DNA from: Liolophura sinensis
Lineage: Eukaryota; Mollusca; Polyplacophora; Chitonida; Chitonidae
Assembly (NCBI RefSeq): GCF_032854445.1
Contig: NC_088297.1
Location: 62,001 to 126,000 of the forward strand
Length of the DNA stretch: 64,000 nt
Direction: 5' to 3'
How positions within the stretch are numbered: position 1 is the stretch's first letter; each line of letters begins with the position of its first letter. Positions 1-11,384 of this stretch are shown here, one piece after another. The position numbers were made by a program, and so were the translations under genes. A model generated the notes under the pieces. The model saw only the letters and a program-made list of their open reading frames with translations. It did not search any database and was not told the DNA's origin.

Positions 1-1818
1 GTTTATTTTGTAACTGATAATGTTATTATAATGATTACAATATTCATCTTGTAAGTGAATATGCTAATGTAATGATTACAATGTTCACTTTGTAACTGAA
101 CATGCTATTACAATGATTACAATGTTCGTCTTGTAACTGAACATGCTATTATGTCGATTACAATTTTCATCTTGTAACTGAAAATGATATTATAATGATT
201 ACAAGGTTTACCTTGCAACTGAGCATGCTATTAAAATGATTACAATGTTCACTTAGTAACTCAACATGCTATTATAAGTATTACAATGTTCATCTTGTAA
301 CTGGGCATGGTTTTATAATGATTACAATGTTCATCTTGTAACTGAACATGCTATTATAATGATTACAATGTTCATCTTGTAATTGAACGTGCTATTATAA
401 TGAATACAATGTTCATTTTGTAACTGATGATGTTATTATAATGATTACAATATTCATCTTGTAACTGAATATGATAATGTAATGATTACAATGTCAATTT
501 TGCAACTGAGCATGCTTTTATACTGATTACAATGTCCACCTTGTAACTGAACATGCTATTATAATGATTACAATGTTCATCTTGTAACAGAGCATGTTTT
601 TGTAAAGATTACAATGTTCACCTTGTAACTGAACATGCTTTTATAATGATTACAATGTTCATCTTGTAACTGGGCATACTAGTATAATGATTACAATATT
701 CATTTTGTAACTGAGCGTGCTATTATACTGATTACAATCTTCATCTTGTAACTGAGCATGCTATTATAATGATTACAATGTTCATCTTGTAACTGGGCAT
801 GTTTTTATAATGATTACAATGTTCACCTTGTAACTAAACATGCTATTATAATGATTACAATGTTCATCTTGTAATTGAACGTGCTAATATAATGAATACA
901 ATGTTCATTTTGTAACTGATGATGTTATTATAATGATTACAATATTCATCTTGTAACTGAACATGCTATTATGATTACAATCTTCATCTTGTAACTGAGC
1001 TTTCTATTATAATGATTACAATGTTTACCTTGTAAGTGAGCGTGATAATATAATGATTACAATGTTTATCTTGTAACTGAGCATGTTTTTGTAATGATTA
1101 CAATGTTCACCTTGTAACTGAACATGCTTTTATAATGATTACAATGTTCATCTTGTAACTGGGCATACTAGTATAATGATTACAATACTAATTTTGTAAC
1201 TGAGCGTGCTATTATACTGATTACAATCTTCATCCTGTAACTGATCATGCTATTATAATGATTACAATGTTCATGTTGTAACTGAACATGCTATTATACT
1301 GATAACAATGTTCATCTTGCAACTGGGCATACTAGTATAATGATTACAATGTTCATTTTGTAACTGAGCATGCTATTATACTAATTACAATTTTCATCTT
1401 GTAATTGAGCATGCTATTATAATGATTACAATGTTCATGTTGTAACTGAACATGCTATTATACTGATAACAATGTTCATCTTGCAACTGAGCATACTAGT
1501 ATAATGATTACAATGTTAATTTTGTAACTGAGCATGCTATTTTACTGATTACAATGTTAAGTTTGTAACTGAGCATGCTATTATACTGATTACAATGTTC
1601 ATCTTGTAATTGAGCATGCTATTATAATAATTAAAATGTTCATGTTGTAACTGAACATGCTATTATACTAATAACAATGTTCATCTTGTAACTAAACATA
1701 ACATTATAATAATTACAATGTTCATTTTGTAACTGAATATGCTATTATATTGATTACAATGTTCATCTTGTAACTGAACGTCCTAATATAATGATTACAA
1801 TGTTCATCTGGTAACTGA

Positions 1819-1848
1819 GTGAGTGCTTGGGTTTTAACGTCGTTCTCT
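1819..1848 (-). mobile_element. 5'-truncated SINE A tail trapped in satellite (copy 1 of 13)
   Basis: A 30-bp segment containing GTGAGTGCTTGGG and TTTTAACGTCGTTCTC lies between two direct copies of CTGGTAACTGA (1808-1818 and 1849-1859). It matches the terminal (3', tail) 30 bp of the full SINE A at 9967-10327, read from its left edge. Retaining only the 3' end of the SINE and having an 11-bp flanking duplication fits target-primed insertion with 5' truncation. The two duplications are exactly 41 bp apart, so the insert occupies one satellite period. Confidence 0.85.
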
Positions 1849-4089
1849 CTGGTAACTGAACATGTTATTATAATGACTACAATGTCCATTTTGCAACTGA
1901 GCATGCTTTTATACTGATTACAAGGTTCACCTTGTAACTGATGATGTTTTTATAATGATTACAATGTTCATCTTGTCACTACATATGCTATAATAATGAT
2001 TACAATGTTCATCTTGTAATGAAATATGCTAATATAATGATTGCAATATTCATTTTGTAACTGAGCATGCTATTATATTGATTACAATGGTGATTTTGTA
2101 ACCGTTGACGCTATTATAATGATTACAATGTTTACTTTGTAACTGAACATGCTATTACAATGATTACAATGTTCATCCTGTAACTGAGCATGTTTTTATA
2201 ATGATTACAATGTTCATCTTGCAACTGAACATGCTTTTATAATGATTACAATGTCCACCTTGTAACTGAACACGCTATTTTAATGATTACAATGTTCATC
2301 TTGTAATTGAACGTGCTAATATAATGAATACAATGTTCATTTTGTAACTGATGATGTTATTATAATGATTACAATATTCATCTTGTAACTGAACATGCTA
2401 TTATGATTACAATTTTCATCTTGTAACTGAGCTTTCTATTATAATGATTACAATGTTTACCTTGTAAGTGAGCGTGATAATATAATGATTACAATGTTTA
2501 TCTTGTAACTGAGCATGCTATTATGTCGATTACAATCTTCATCTTGTAACTGAAAATGATATTATAATGATTACAAGGTTTATCTTGCAACTGAGCATGC
2601 TATTATAATGATTACAATGTTCACTTCGTAACTGAACATGCTATTTTAACTATTACAATGGTCATCTTGTAACTGGGCATGTTTTTATAATGATTACAAT
2701 GTTCATCTTGTAACTGAGCATGCTATTGTAATGATTACAATGTTCACCTTGTAACTGAGCACATTATTATAATGATTCCAATGTTCATCTTGTAACTGAA
2801 TATGCTATTGCAATGATTACAATGTCCATTTTGCAACTGAGCATGCTTGTATACTGATTACAATGTTCACCTTGGAACTGATGATGTTTTTATAATGATT
2901 ACAATGTTCATGTTGTAACTGAACATGCAATTATAAGGATTACAATGTTCACTTTGTAACTGAACATGTTATTACAATGATTACAATGTTCACCTTGTAA
3001 CTGAACATGCTATTATGTCGATTACAATCTTCATCTTGCAACTGAGCATGATATTATAATGATTACAATGTTCATCTTGTAATTGAACGTGCTAATATAA
3101 TGAATACAATGTACATATTGTAACTGATGATGTTATTATAATAATTACAATATTAATCTTGTAACTGAATATGCTAATGTAATGATTACAATGTCCATTT
3201 TGCAACTGAGCATGCTTTCATACTGATTACAATGTTCATCTTGTAACTGAACATGCTATTATAATAATTAGAATGTTAATGTTGTACCTGAGCATGTTTT
3301 TATAATGATTACAATGTTCACCTTGTAACTGAACATGCTTTTATAATGATTACAATGTTCATCTTGTAATTAAACGTGCTAATATAATGAATACAATGTT
3401 TACTTTGTAACTGATCATGTTATTATAATGATTACAATATTCATCTTGTAAGTGAATATGCTAATGTAATCATTACAATGTTTATCTTGCAACTGAGCAA
3501 GCTTGTATACTGATTACAATGTTCACCTTGCAACTGATGATGTTTTTATAATGATTACAATGTTCATCTTGTAACTAAACTCGCTATTACAATGATTACA
3601 GTGTTCATCTTGTAACTGAACATGCTATTATGTCGATTACAATCTTCATCTTGCAACTGAGCATGATATTATAATGATTATAATGTTCATCTTGTAATTG
3701 AACGTGCTAATATAATAAATACAATGTTCATTTTGTAACTGATGATGTTATTATAATGATTACAATAATCATCTTGCAAGTGAATATGCTAATGTAATGA
3801 TTACAATGTCCATTTTGCAACAGAGCATGCTTTTATACTGATTACAATGTCCACCTTGTAACTGAACATGCTATTATAATAATTACAATGTTCATCTTGT
3901 AACTGAGCATGTTTTTATAATGATTACAATGGTCACCTTGTAACTGAACATGCTTTTATAATGATTACAATGTTTATCTTGTAAGTGAACGAGCTAATAT
4001 AATGAATACAATGTTTATTTGTAACTGATGATGTTATTATAATGATTCCAATATTCATCTTGTAAGTGAATATGCTAATGTATTGATTA

Positions 4090-4750
4090 CAATGTCCATT
4101 TTGCAACTGAGCATGCTTGTATACTGATTACAATGTTCACCTTGAAACTGATAATGTTTTTATAATGATTACAATGTTCATCTTGTAACTGAACATGCAA
4201 TTATAAGGATTACAATGTTCACTTTGTAACTGAACATGCTATTACAATGATTACATTGTTCACCTTGTAACTGAGCAAATTATTATAATAATTACAATGT
4301 TTATCTTGTAACTGAATATGCTATTGTAATGATTACATTGTCCATTTTGCAACTGAGCATGCTTGTATACTGATTACAATGTTCACCTTGCAACTGATGA
4401 TGTTTGTATAATGATTACAATGTTCACTTTGTAACTGAACATGCAATTATAAGGATTACAATGTTCACTTTGTAACTGAACATGCTATTACAATGATTAC
4501 ATTGTTCACCTTGTAACTGAGCACATTATTATAATGATTACAATGTTCATCTTGTAACTGAAAATGCTATTGTAATGATTACAATGTCCATTTTGCAACT
4601 GAGCATGCTTGTATACTGATTACAATGTTCACCTTGCAACTGATGATGTTTTTATAATGATTACATTGTTCATCTTGTAACTGAACATGCAATTATAAGG
4701 ATTACATTGTTCACTTTGTAACTGAACATGCTATTACAATGATTACAATG
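4090..4750 (+). repeat. Six-monomer higher-order repeat (246 bp)
   Basis: The marker subtype GCATGCTTGTATACTG occurs at 4111, 4357 and 4603, spaced 246 and 246 bp, which is 6 x 41. The intervening monomers also repeat in the same order: the TTGCAACTGATGATG type, the CATGCAATTATAAGG type, the CTATTACAATG type, the GAGCACATTATT type and the ATGCTATTGTAATG type. About 2.7 copies are present. The same six-monomer order recurs at 5584 and 5830 (again 246 bp apart), so this is a local amplification unit. Confidence 0.85.
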
Positions 4751-7700
4751 TTCATCTTGTAACTGAACATGTTATTATGTCGATTACAATCTTCATCTTG
4801 CAACTGAGCATGATATTTTAATGATTACAATCTTTATCTTGTAATTGAACGTGCTAATATAATGAATACAATGTACATTTTGTAACTGATGATGTTATTA
4901 TAATGATTACAATATTCATCTTGTAACTGAATATGCTAATGTAATGATTACAATGTCCATTTTCCAACTGACCATGCTTTTATATTTACAATGTCCACCT
5001 TGTAACTGAACATGCTATTATAATGATTAGAATGTTCATCTTGTAACTGAGCATGTTTTTATGATGATTACAATGTTCACCTTGTAACTGAACATGCTTT
5101 TATAATGATTACAATGTTCATCTTGTAATTGAACGTGCTAATATAATGAATACAATGTTTACTTTGTAACTGATGATGTTATTATAATGATTACAATATT
5201 CATCTTGTAAGTGAATATGCTAATGTAATGATTACAATGTTTATCTTGCAACTGAGGATGCTTGTATACTGATTACAATGTTCATCTTGCAACTGATGAT
5301 GTTTTTATACTAATTACAATGTTCATCTTGTAACTGAACATGCTATTATGTCGATTACAATGTTCATCTTGCAACTGAGCATGTTTTTTTAATGATTACA
5401 ATGTTCACCCTGTAACTGAACATGCTTTTATAATGATTACAATGTTTATCTTGTAAGTGAACGAGCTAATAAAATGAATACAATGTTTATGTTGTAACTG
5501 ATGATGTTATTATAATGATTACAATATTCATCTTGTAAGTGAATATGCTAATGTAATGATTACAATGTCCATTTTGCAACTGAGTATGCTTGTATACTGA
5601 TTACAATGTTCACTTTAAAACTGATGATGTTTTTATAATCATTACAATGTTCATCTTGTAACTGAACATGCAATTATAAGGATTACAATGTTCACTTTGT
5701 AACTGAACATGCTATTACAATGATTACATTGTTCACCTTGTAACTAAGCACATTATTATAATGATTACAATATTCATCTTGTAACTGAATATGCTATTGT
5801 AATGATTACAATGTCCATTTTGCAACTGAGCATGCTTGTATACTGATTACAATGTTCACCTTGCAACTGATGATGTTTTTATAATGATTACAATGTTCAC
5901 TTTGTAACTGAACATGCTATTACAATGATTACATTGTTCACCTTGTAACTGAGCACATTATTATATTGATTACAATATCCATCTTGTAAGTGAATATGCT
6001 AATGTAATGATTACAATGTTTATCTTGCAACTGAGCATGCTTGTATACTGATTACAATGTTCATCTTGCAACTGATGATGTTTTATACTAATTACAATGT
6101 TCATCTTGTAACTGAACATGCTATTATGTCGATTACAATCTTCATCTTGCAACTGAGCATGTTTTTTTAATGATTACAATGTTCACCCTGTAACTGAACA
6201 TGCTTTTATAATGATTACAATGTTTATCTTGTAAGTGAACGAGCTAATAAAATGAATACAATGTTTATGTTGTAACTGATGATGTTTTTATAATCATTAC
6301 AATGTTCATCTTGTAACTGAACATGCAATTATAAGGATTACAATGTTCACTTTGTAACTGAACATGCTATTACAATGATTACATTGTTCACCTTGTAACT
6401 GAGCACATTATTATAATGATTACAATATTCATCTTGTAACTGAATATGCTATTGTAATGATTACAATGTCCATTTTGCAACTGAGCATGCTTGTATACTA
6501 ATGACAATGTTCACCTTGCAACTGATGATGATTTTATAATGATTACAATGTTAATCTTGTAACTGAGCATGTTTTTAGAATGATTACAATGTTCATCTTG
6601 TAAGTGAATATGCTAATGTAATGATTACAATATCCATTTTGCAACTGAGCATGTTTTTATACTGATTACAATGTTCACGTTGTAACTGATGATGTTTTTT
6701 TAATGATTACAATGGTCATCTTGTAACTACATATGCTATAATAATGATTACAATGTTCATCCTGTAATGAAATATGCTAATATAATAATTGCAATATTCA
6801 TTTTGTAACTGAGCATGCTATTATATTGATTGCAATGCTGATTTTGTAACCGTTGACGCTATTATAATGATTACAATGTTTACTTTGTAACTGAACATGC
6901 TATTACAATGATTACAATGTTCATCTTGTAACTGAACATGCTATTATGTCGATTACAATCTTCATCTTCTAACTGAAAATGATATTATAATGATTACAAT
7001 GTTTATCTTGCAACTGAGCATGCTTTTATAATGATTACAATGTTCACTTCGTAACTGATCATGCTATTTTAACTATTACAATGTTCATCTTGTAACTGGG
7101 CATGTTTTTATAATGATTACAATGTTCATCTTGTAACTGAGCACGCTATTGTAATGATTACAATGTTCACCTTGTAACTGAGCACATGATTATAATGATT
7201 ACAATGTTCATCTTGTAACTGAATATGCTATTGTAATGATTACAATGTCCATTTTGCAACCGAGCATGCTTGTATACTGATTACAATGTTCACCTTTCAA
7301 CTGATGATGTTTTTATAATGATTACAATGTTCATCTTGTAACTGAACATGCAATTATAAGGATTACAATGTTCACTTTGTAACTGAACATGCTATTACAA
7401 TGATTACAATGTTCATCTTGTAACTGAGCATGTTTTTATAATGATTACAATGTTCACCTTGTAACTGAGCATGCTATTATAATGATTACAATGTTCATCT
7501 TGTAATTGAACGTGCTAATATAATGAATACAATGTTTATTTTGTAACTGATGATGTTATTATAATGATTACAATATTCATCTTGTAAGTGAATATGCTAA
7601 TGTAATGATTACAATGTCCATTTTGCAACTGAGCATGCTTTTATACTGATTACAATGTCCACCTTGTAACTGAACATACTATTATAATAATTAGAATGTT

Positions 7701-9475
7701 CATCTTGTAACTGAGCATGTTTTTATAATGATTCCAATGTTCACCTTGTAACTGAACATGCTTTTATAATGATTACAATGTTCATCTTGTAATTGAACGT
7801 GCTAATATAATGAATACAATGTTTACTTTGTAACTGATGATGTTATTATAATGATTACAATATTCATCTTGTAAGTGAATATGCTAATGTAATCATTACA
7901 ATGTTTATCTTGCAACTGAGCAAGCTTGTATACTGATTACAATGTTCACCTTGCAACTGATGATGTTTTTATAATGATTACAATGTTCATCTTGTAACTG
8001 AACTTGCTATTACAATGATTACAGTGTTCATCTTGTAACTGAACATGCTATTATGTGGATTACAATCTTCATCTTGTAACTGAAAATGATATTATAATGA
8101 TTACAATGTTTATCTTGCAACTGAGCATGCTATTATAATGATTACAATGTTCACTTCGTAACTGAACATGCTATTTTAGCTATTACAATGTTCATCTTGT
8201 AACTGAGCATGTTTTTATAATGATTACAATGTTCACCTTGTAACTGAACATGCTTTTATAATGATTACAATGTTCATCTTGTAATTGAACGTGCTATTAT
8301 AATGATTACAATGTTCATCTTGTAACCGTTGACGCTATTATAATGATTACAATGTTCACTTTGTAACTTAACATGCTATTACAATGATTACAATGTTTGT
8401 CTTGTAACTGAACATGCTATTATGTCGATTACAATCTTCATCTTGTAACTGAAAATGATATTATAATGATTACAATGTTTATCTTGAAACTGAGCATGCT
8501 ATTATAATGATTACAATGTTCACTTCGTAACTGAACATGCTGTTAGAAGTATTACAATGTTCATCTTGTAACTGGGCATGTGTTTAAAATGATTACAATG
8601 TTCACCTTGTAACTGAACATGCTATTATAATGATTACAATGTTCATCTTGTAATTGAACGTGCTAATATAATGAATACAATGTTCATTTTGTAACTGATG
8701 ATGTTATTATAATTATTACAATATTCATCTTGTAACTGAACATGCTATTATGATTACAATGTTCATCTTGTAACTGGGCATACTAGTATAATAATTAAAA
8801 TTTTAATGTTGTAACTGAGCATGCTATTATACTGATCACAATGTTTATCTTGTAACTGAACATGCTATTATAATGATTACAATGTTCATGTTGTAACTGA
8901 GCATGCTGTTATACTAATTACAATCTTAATCTTGTAATTGAGCATGCTATTATAATGATTACATTGCTCATCTTGTATTTGAGCATGCTATTATAATGAT
9001 TACAGTGTTCATCTTGTAACTGAGCATACTAGTATAATGATTACAATGTTCATCTTGTAACTAAGCATAATATTATAATGATTACAATATTCATCTTGTA
9101 ACTGAACATGCTATTATGATTACAATTTTCTTCTTGTAACTGAGCTTTCTATTATAATGATTACAATGTTTACGTTGTAAGTGAGCGTGCTAATATAATG
9201 ATTACAATGTTTATCTTGTAACGGAGCATGCTATTATAAAACACGAGTCTATTTAACTGGATTTAGTCTGTTTCAGCTGAGGGGAAAAATGAAAGATTTA
9301 GTGTGGATAATGTGTGGGGATAAGATGAGCTTTTTAGCGTGTATTTGGTCCAAACTGCATCTTTGTACCGTTGATCGTTGAGAAGAAATAGAAGGCATTT
9401 CTCAATATTGGCACTTAAAAGATGGTGCCAGCTAGGAAATCAGCTCTAACCCCAGTGTTCCATGTGGGATTACAG

Positions 9476-9532
9476 AGGGCGATGGCGTGCTGACCCCCTC
9501 GGTAACTGAGGCCCTCCTCAAACAAAAATTAA
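9476..9532 (-). mobile_element. SINE B remnant at deletion junction
   Basis: Only the 5' (tRNA-like) end of SINE B survives here, from GGCGATGGCGTG to GGCCCTCCTCAAAC. It is joined directly to leader sequence ending GGATTACAGAG. The two parental ends share AG at the junction, so end joining with minimal microhomology is a plausible origin. Confidence 0.85.
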
Positions 9533-9770
9533 ATAAGTAAGTAAAATGTAAAACGTTGTGAGGCCGATAGAAAATCATGTGTTTCTCTAACTGATTTCAC
9601 TCCAATATATTCTTTCATCCAGCGTGTTGACAGAGTCAGTGGAATTCGGATGTTTAAATGGTTTCAAGCAACGAAGTATCATTACTTCAAGATATTAATA
9701 TAACCTGAAGTCAGGCAGCTTCTAAACCTGGATCACTGTGTTTTCCTGAATCGTTGATTAAATCAATTAA

Positions 9771-9900
9771 CACCATACTGAATCTCTGTTGCACCGTAAA
9801 CACCATCCTGAATCTCTGCTGCACAGTAAATACCATCCTGAAACTCTGCTACACAGTAAGCACCATCCTGAATCTCTGCTGCACAGTAAACACCGTCAGG
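9771..9900 (+). repeat. 30-bp minisatellite, four units (island 1)
   Basis: Four tandem 30-bp units (9771-9800, 9801-9830, 9831-9860, 9861-9890) built around CACCATCCTGAATCTC and TGCACAGTAAA, then a partial fifth. Because 30 is a multiple of 3, one frame stays open and yields a 10-residue repeated peptide; I regard this as a by-product and not a gene. Islands 3 and 4 also have four units, island 2 only two. Confidence 0.9.
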
Positions 9901-9966
9901 AATTTTACACTGACTGCGATCAGATAGCATTTTTCTGTATAGACATGTATGTCGCTGTGCAACTGA

Positions 9967-10327
9967 GTGAGTGAGTGCTTGGGGTTTAACGTCGTACTCA
10001 ACAATTTTTCAGTCATATGACGACGAAGGAATCATTAGGGTGCATGCACGTGTAATGTGCCTCCTTGTTGCAGGACGGATTTTCACCGCTCTTTTATTTA
10101 GTGCTGCATCACTGAGACGACTTACCGAAGGCAAGTAAGCCGCCCCGCCCGAGCCATTATACTGAAACGGGTCAACCAGTCGTTGCACTATCCCCTTCAT
10201 GCTGAACGCCAAACGAGGAAGTCACAACTTCCTCTTTTAAAGTCTTAGGTGTGACTCGACCAAGGATTGATCCTGGATCTACCGGTCCCGAAGCGGACGC
10301 TCTACCAACTGTGCTATCCGGGCCGGT
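9967..10327 (-). mobile_element. Full-length tRNA-derived SINE (SINE A), island 1
   Basis: A 361-bp insertion flanked by the 12-bp duplication CTGTGCAACTGA (9955-9966 and 10328-10339). It reads on the minus strand. The head at the right end is tRNA-like, with an A box TAGCACAGTTGG (complement of 10305-10316) and a degenerate B box GGATCAATCC (complement of 10264-10273) at tRNA-like spacing. The other end is a (GTGA)n/(TCAC)n tail followed by a conserved 3' part with GCTTGGGGTTTAACGTCG. A GC-rich middle contains GCCGCCCCGCCCGAGCC. The family resembles SINEs I associate with mollusc genomes. SINEs depend on RNA polymerase III and a partner LINE; none is visible here. Confidence 0.9.
10251..10326 (-). 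promoter_or_regulatory. tRNA-like RNA polymerase III promoter head of SINE A (island 1)
   Basis: The complement begins CCGGCCCGGATAGCAC and contains A and B boxes about 43 bp apart, as in tRNA genes. The B box departs from the GGTTCGANTCC consensus, so promoter strength is uncertain. It is not called as a tRNA gene because the 3' half does not close an acceptor stem. Confidence 0.6.
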
Positions 10328-11384
10328 CTGTGCAACTGACGATCAGATAACATTTATCTGTAAAGACATGTATGTCTCTGCGCCATTTCCTGTACCTATG
10401 TCTTTCACTTCAGGCAAACCTTAGTCCTCCCATACATAACCCCACCTGACAAGGCTCCTACTCAGGCTATTTTATTTCCTAGTGAAAGGAAGGCTTTAAG
10501 TATACATGTTTGTACATATAATATTAGCGGTGCGAGTTTTCAGTAATCCACAATTAACATATAACAGACCTATCAAAACCCTCACAGAATCCAAACGAAG
10601 TCCACCGTAAGCACTCTGGAAAAAACATATTAGGAGCTCAAGTACGTCTATATCGCATTTTTTATTTCATTTCTAACATGATGAGATCACAGAGCTGTTA
10701 CATTTATCTGTCAAAACCGTTAGTTTAATAAGGTACATATTTGTCCTGAAAGAAAGAGACAAAGTTATTGATCTCATTAACGTACGTGTACCTGCCGACC
10801 AGCATCAGTTACCATTGTCAGCAAGACTAGTCCCGATATAGAAGAACCGTAGAAAAAACCATCAAAGAATTGGGGTCGAATTTTCTGATCTTATTGCAGT
10901 CAGATTAATTTCACAGATATCGTATTCTACACATTTGGCCCATTGCCAGTACGCTGCAAATAGGGGTGCGAAACAATGCATGTATTTTTCATTGAGGAAT
11001 GAAGAAAATGCTTTTAAAAAAGGACAAACATAAGTTCTCTTAAATATGCATACCTGTAGTTTCCGTTTTGAAAGGCTAAACAGTCTAACAAAGGGCCACT
11101 TGACTTAAGAACATGCCTATTACAATATTACATGTAATTAACATAAATACGATATGATGGCGTTTAGTTAAACTAAGGTGAACATACCAGAGTTTGGAAG
11201 CGATTTATTCTAAAAATATTTCTTACAATGTTCATCTGGTAACTCAACATGCTATTATAATGATTACAATGTTCATCTTGTAACTGAGCACGCTATTATA
11301 CTGATTACAATGTTCATCTTGTAACTGGGCATACTAGTATAATAATTAAAATATTAATTTTGTAACTGAGCATGCTATTATACT

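Larger units (their letters stand above)
1..9238 (+). repeat. 41-bp satellite array, block S1
   Basis: Tandem array of an AT-rich 41-bp monomer. The landmark GATTACA recurs at 74 and 115, a spacing of 41, and the spacing holds through the block. Each monomer reads ATTACAATG, then TTCATCTTG, then TAACTGA(A/G)CATG, then CTATTATAATG, with frequent subtypes such as GTCGATTACAATC, GATGATGTTATT, GCATGCTTGTATACTG and CATACTAGTATAATG. Subtypes recur in runs, so the array is built from multi-monomer blocks rather than random monomers. Indels are rare here: nearly all monomers are 41 bp apart from a recurring 38-bp variant. Short ORFs are by-products of the repeat, because 3 x 41 = 123 nt gives a 41-residue protein period. 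Function unknown; heterochromatin is an inference. Confidence 0.97.
9239..11223 (+). repeat. Island unit copy 1 (non-satellite composite repeat, internally deleted)
   Basis: Sequence unrelated to the satellite, starting at AAACACGAGTC directly after a truncated monomer and ending near TTCTTACAATG where the satellite resumes. Contents in order: unique leader (9239-9475), the 5' end of SINE B only (9476-9532), unique sequence, the 30-bp minisatellite (9771-9900), full SINE A (9967-10327) and unique tail (10340-11223). Relative to copy 2, 853 bp (equivalent to 29032-29884) are missing, removing the LTR-like segment and most of SINE B. No credible ORF is present. I see no terminal inverted repeat and no obvious target duplication at the island edges. 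Confidence 0.9.

Noticed and set aside
1722-1904. 60-codon ORFs within the satellite (also 5970, 23390, 25392, 28222, 32234, 37235, 60973)
   Set aside because: They arise from the 123-nt (3 x 41) periodic frame of the repeat and simply lack a stop by chance in some monomer combinations.
1-9238. CRISPR array
   Set aside because: The repeats are contiguous and related along their whole length, with no unique spacers, and the organism appears eukaryotic.
1-9238. Monomer RNA pseudoknot
   Set aside because: The two dyads have the right order, but loops of 0-2 nt would have to span 6-bp stems, which is sterically implausible.
9789-9974. Small ORF with a 10-residue repeat (HHPESLLHSK-like)
   Set aside because: It is a read-through of the 30-bp minisatellite; island 2 has a different unit number, and there is no signal peptide or other coding evidence.
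10251-10326. Functional tRNA gene
   Set aside because: It has A and B boxes but a degenerate B box and no complete cloverleaf; it is the head of a SINE with a target duplication.
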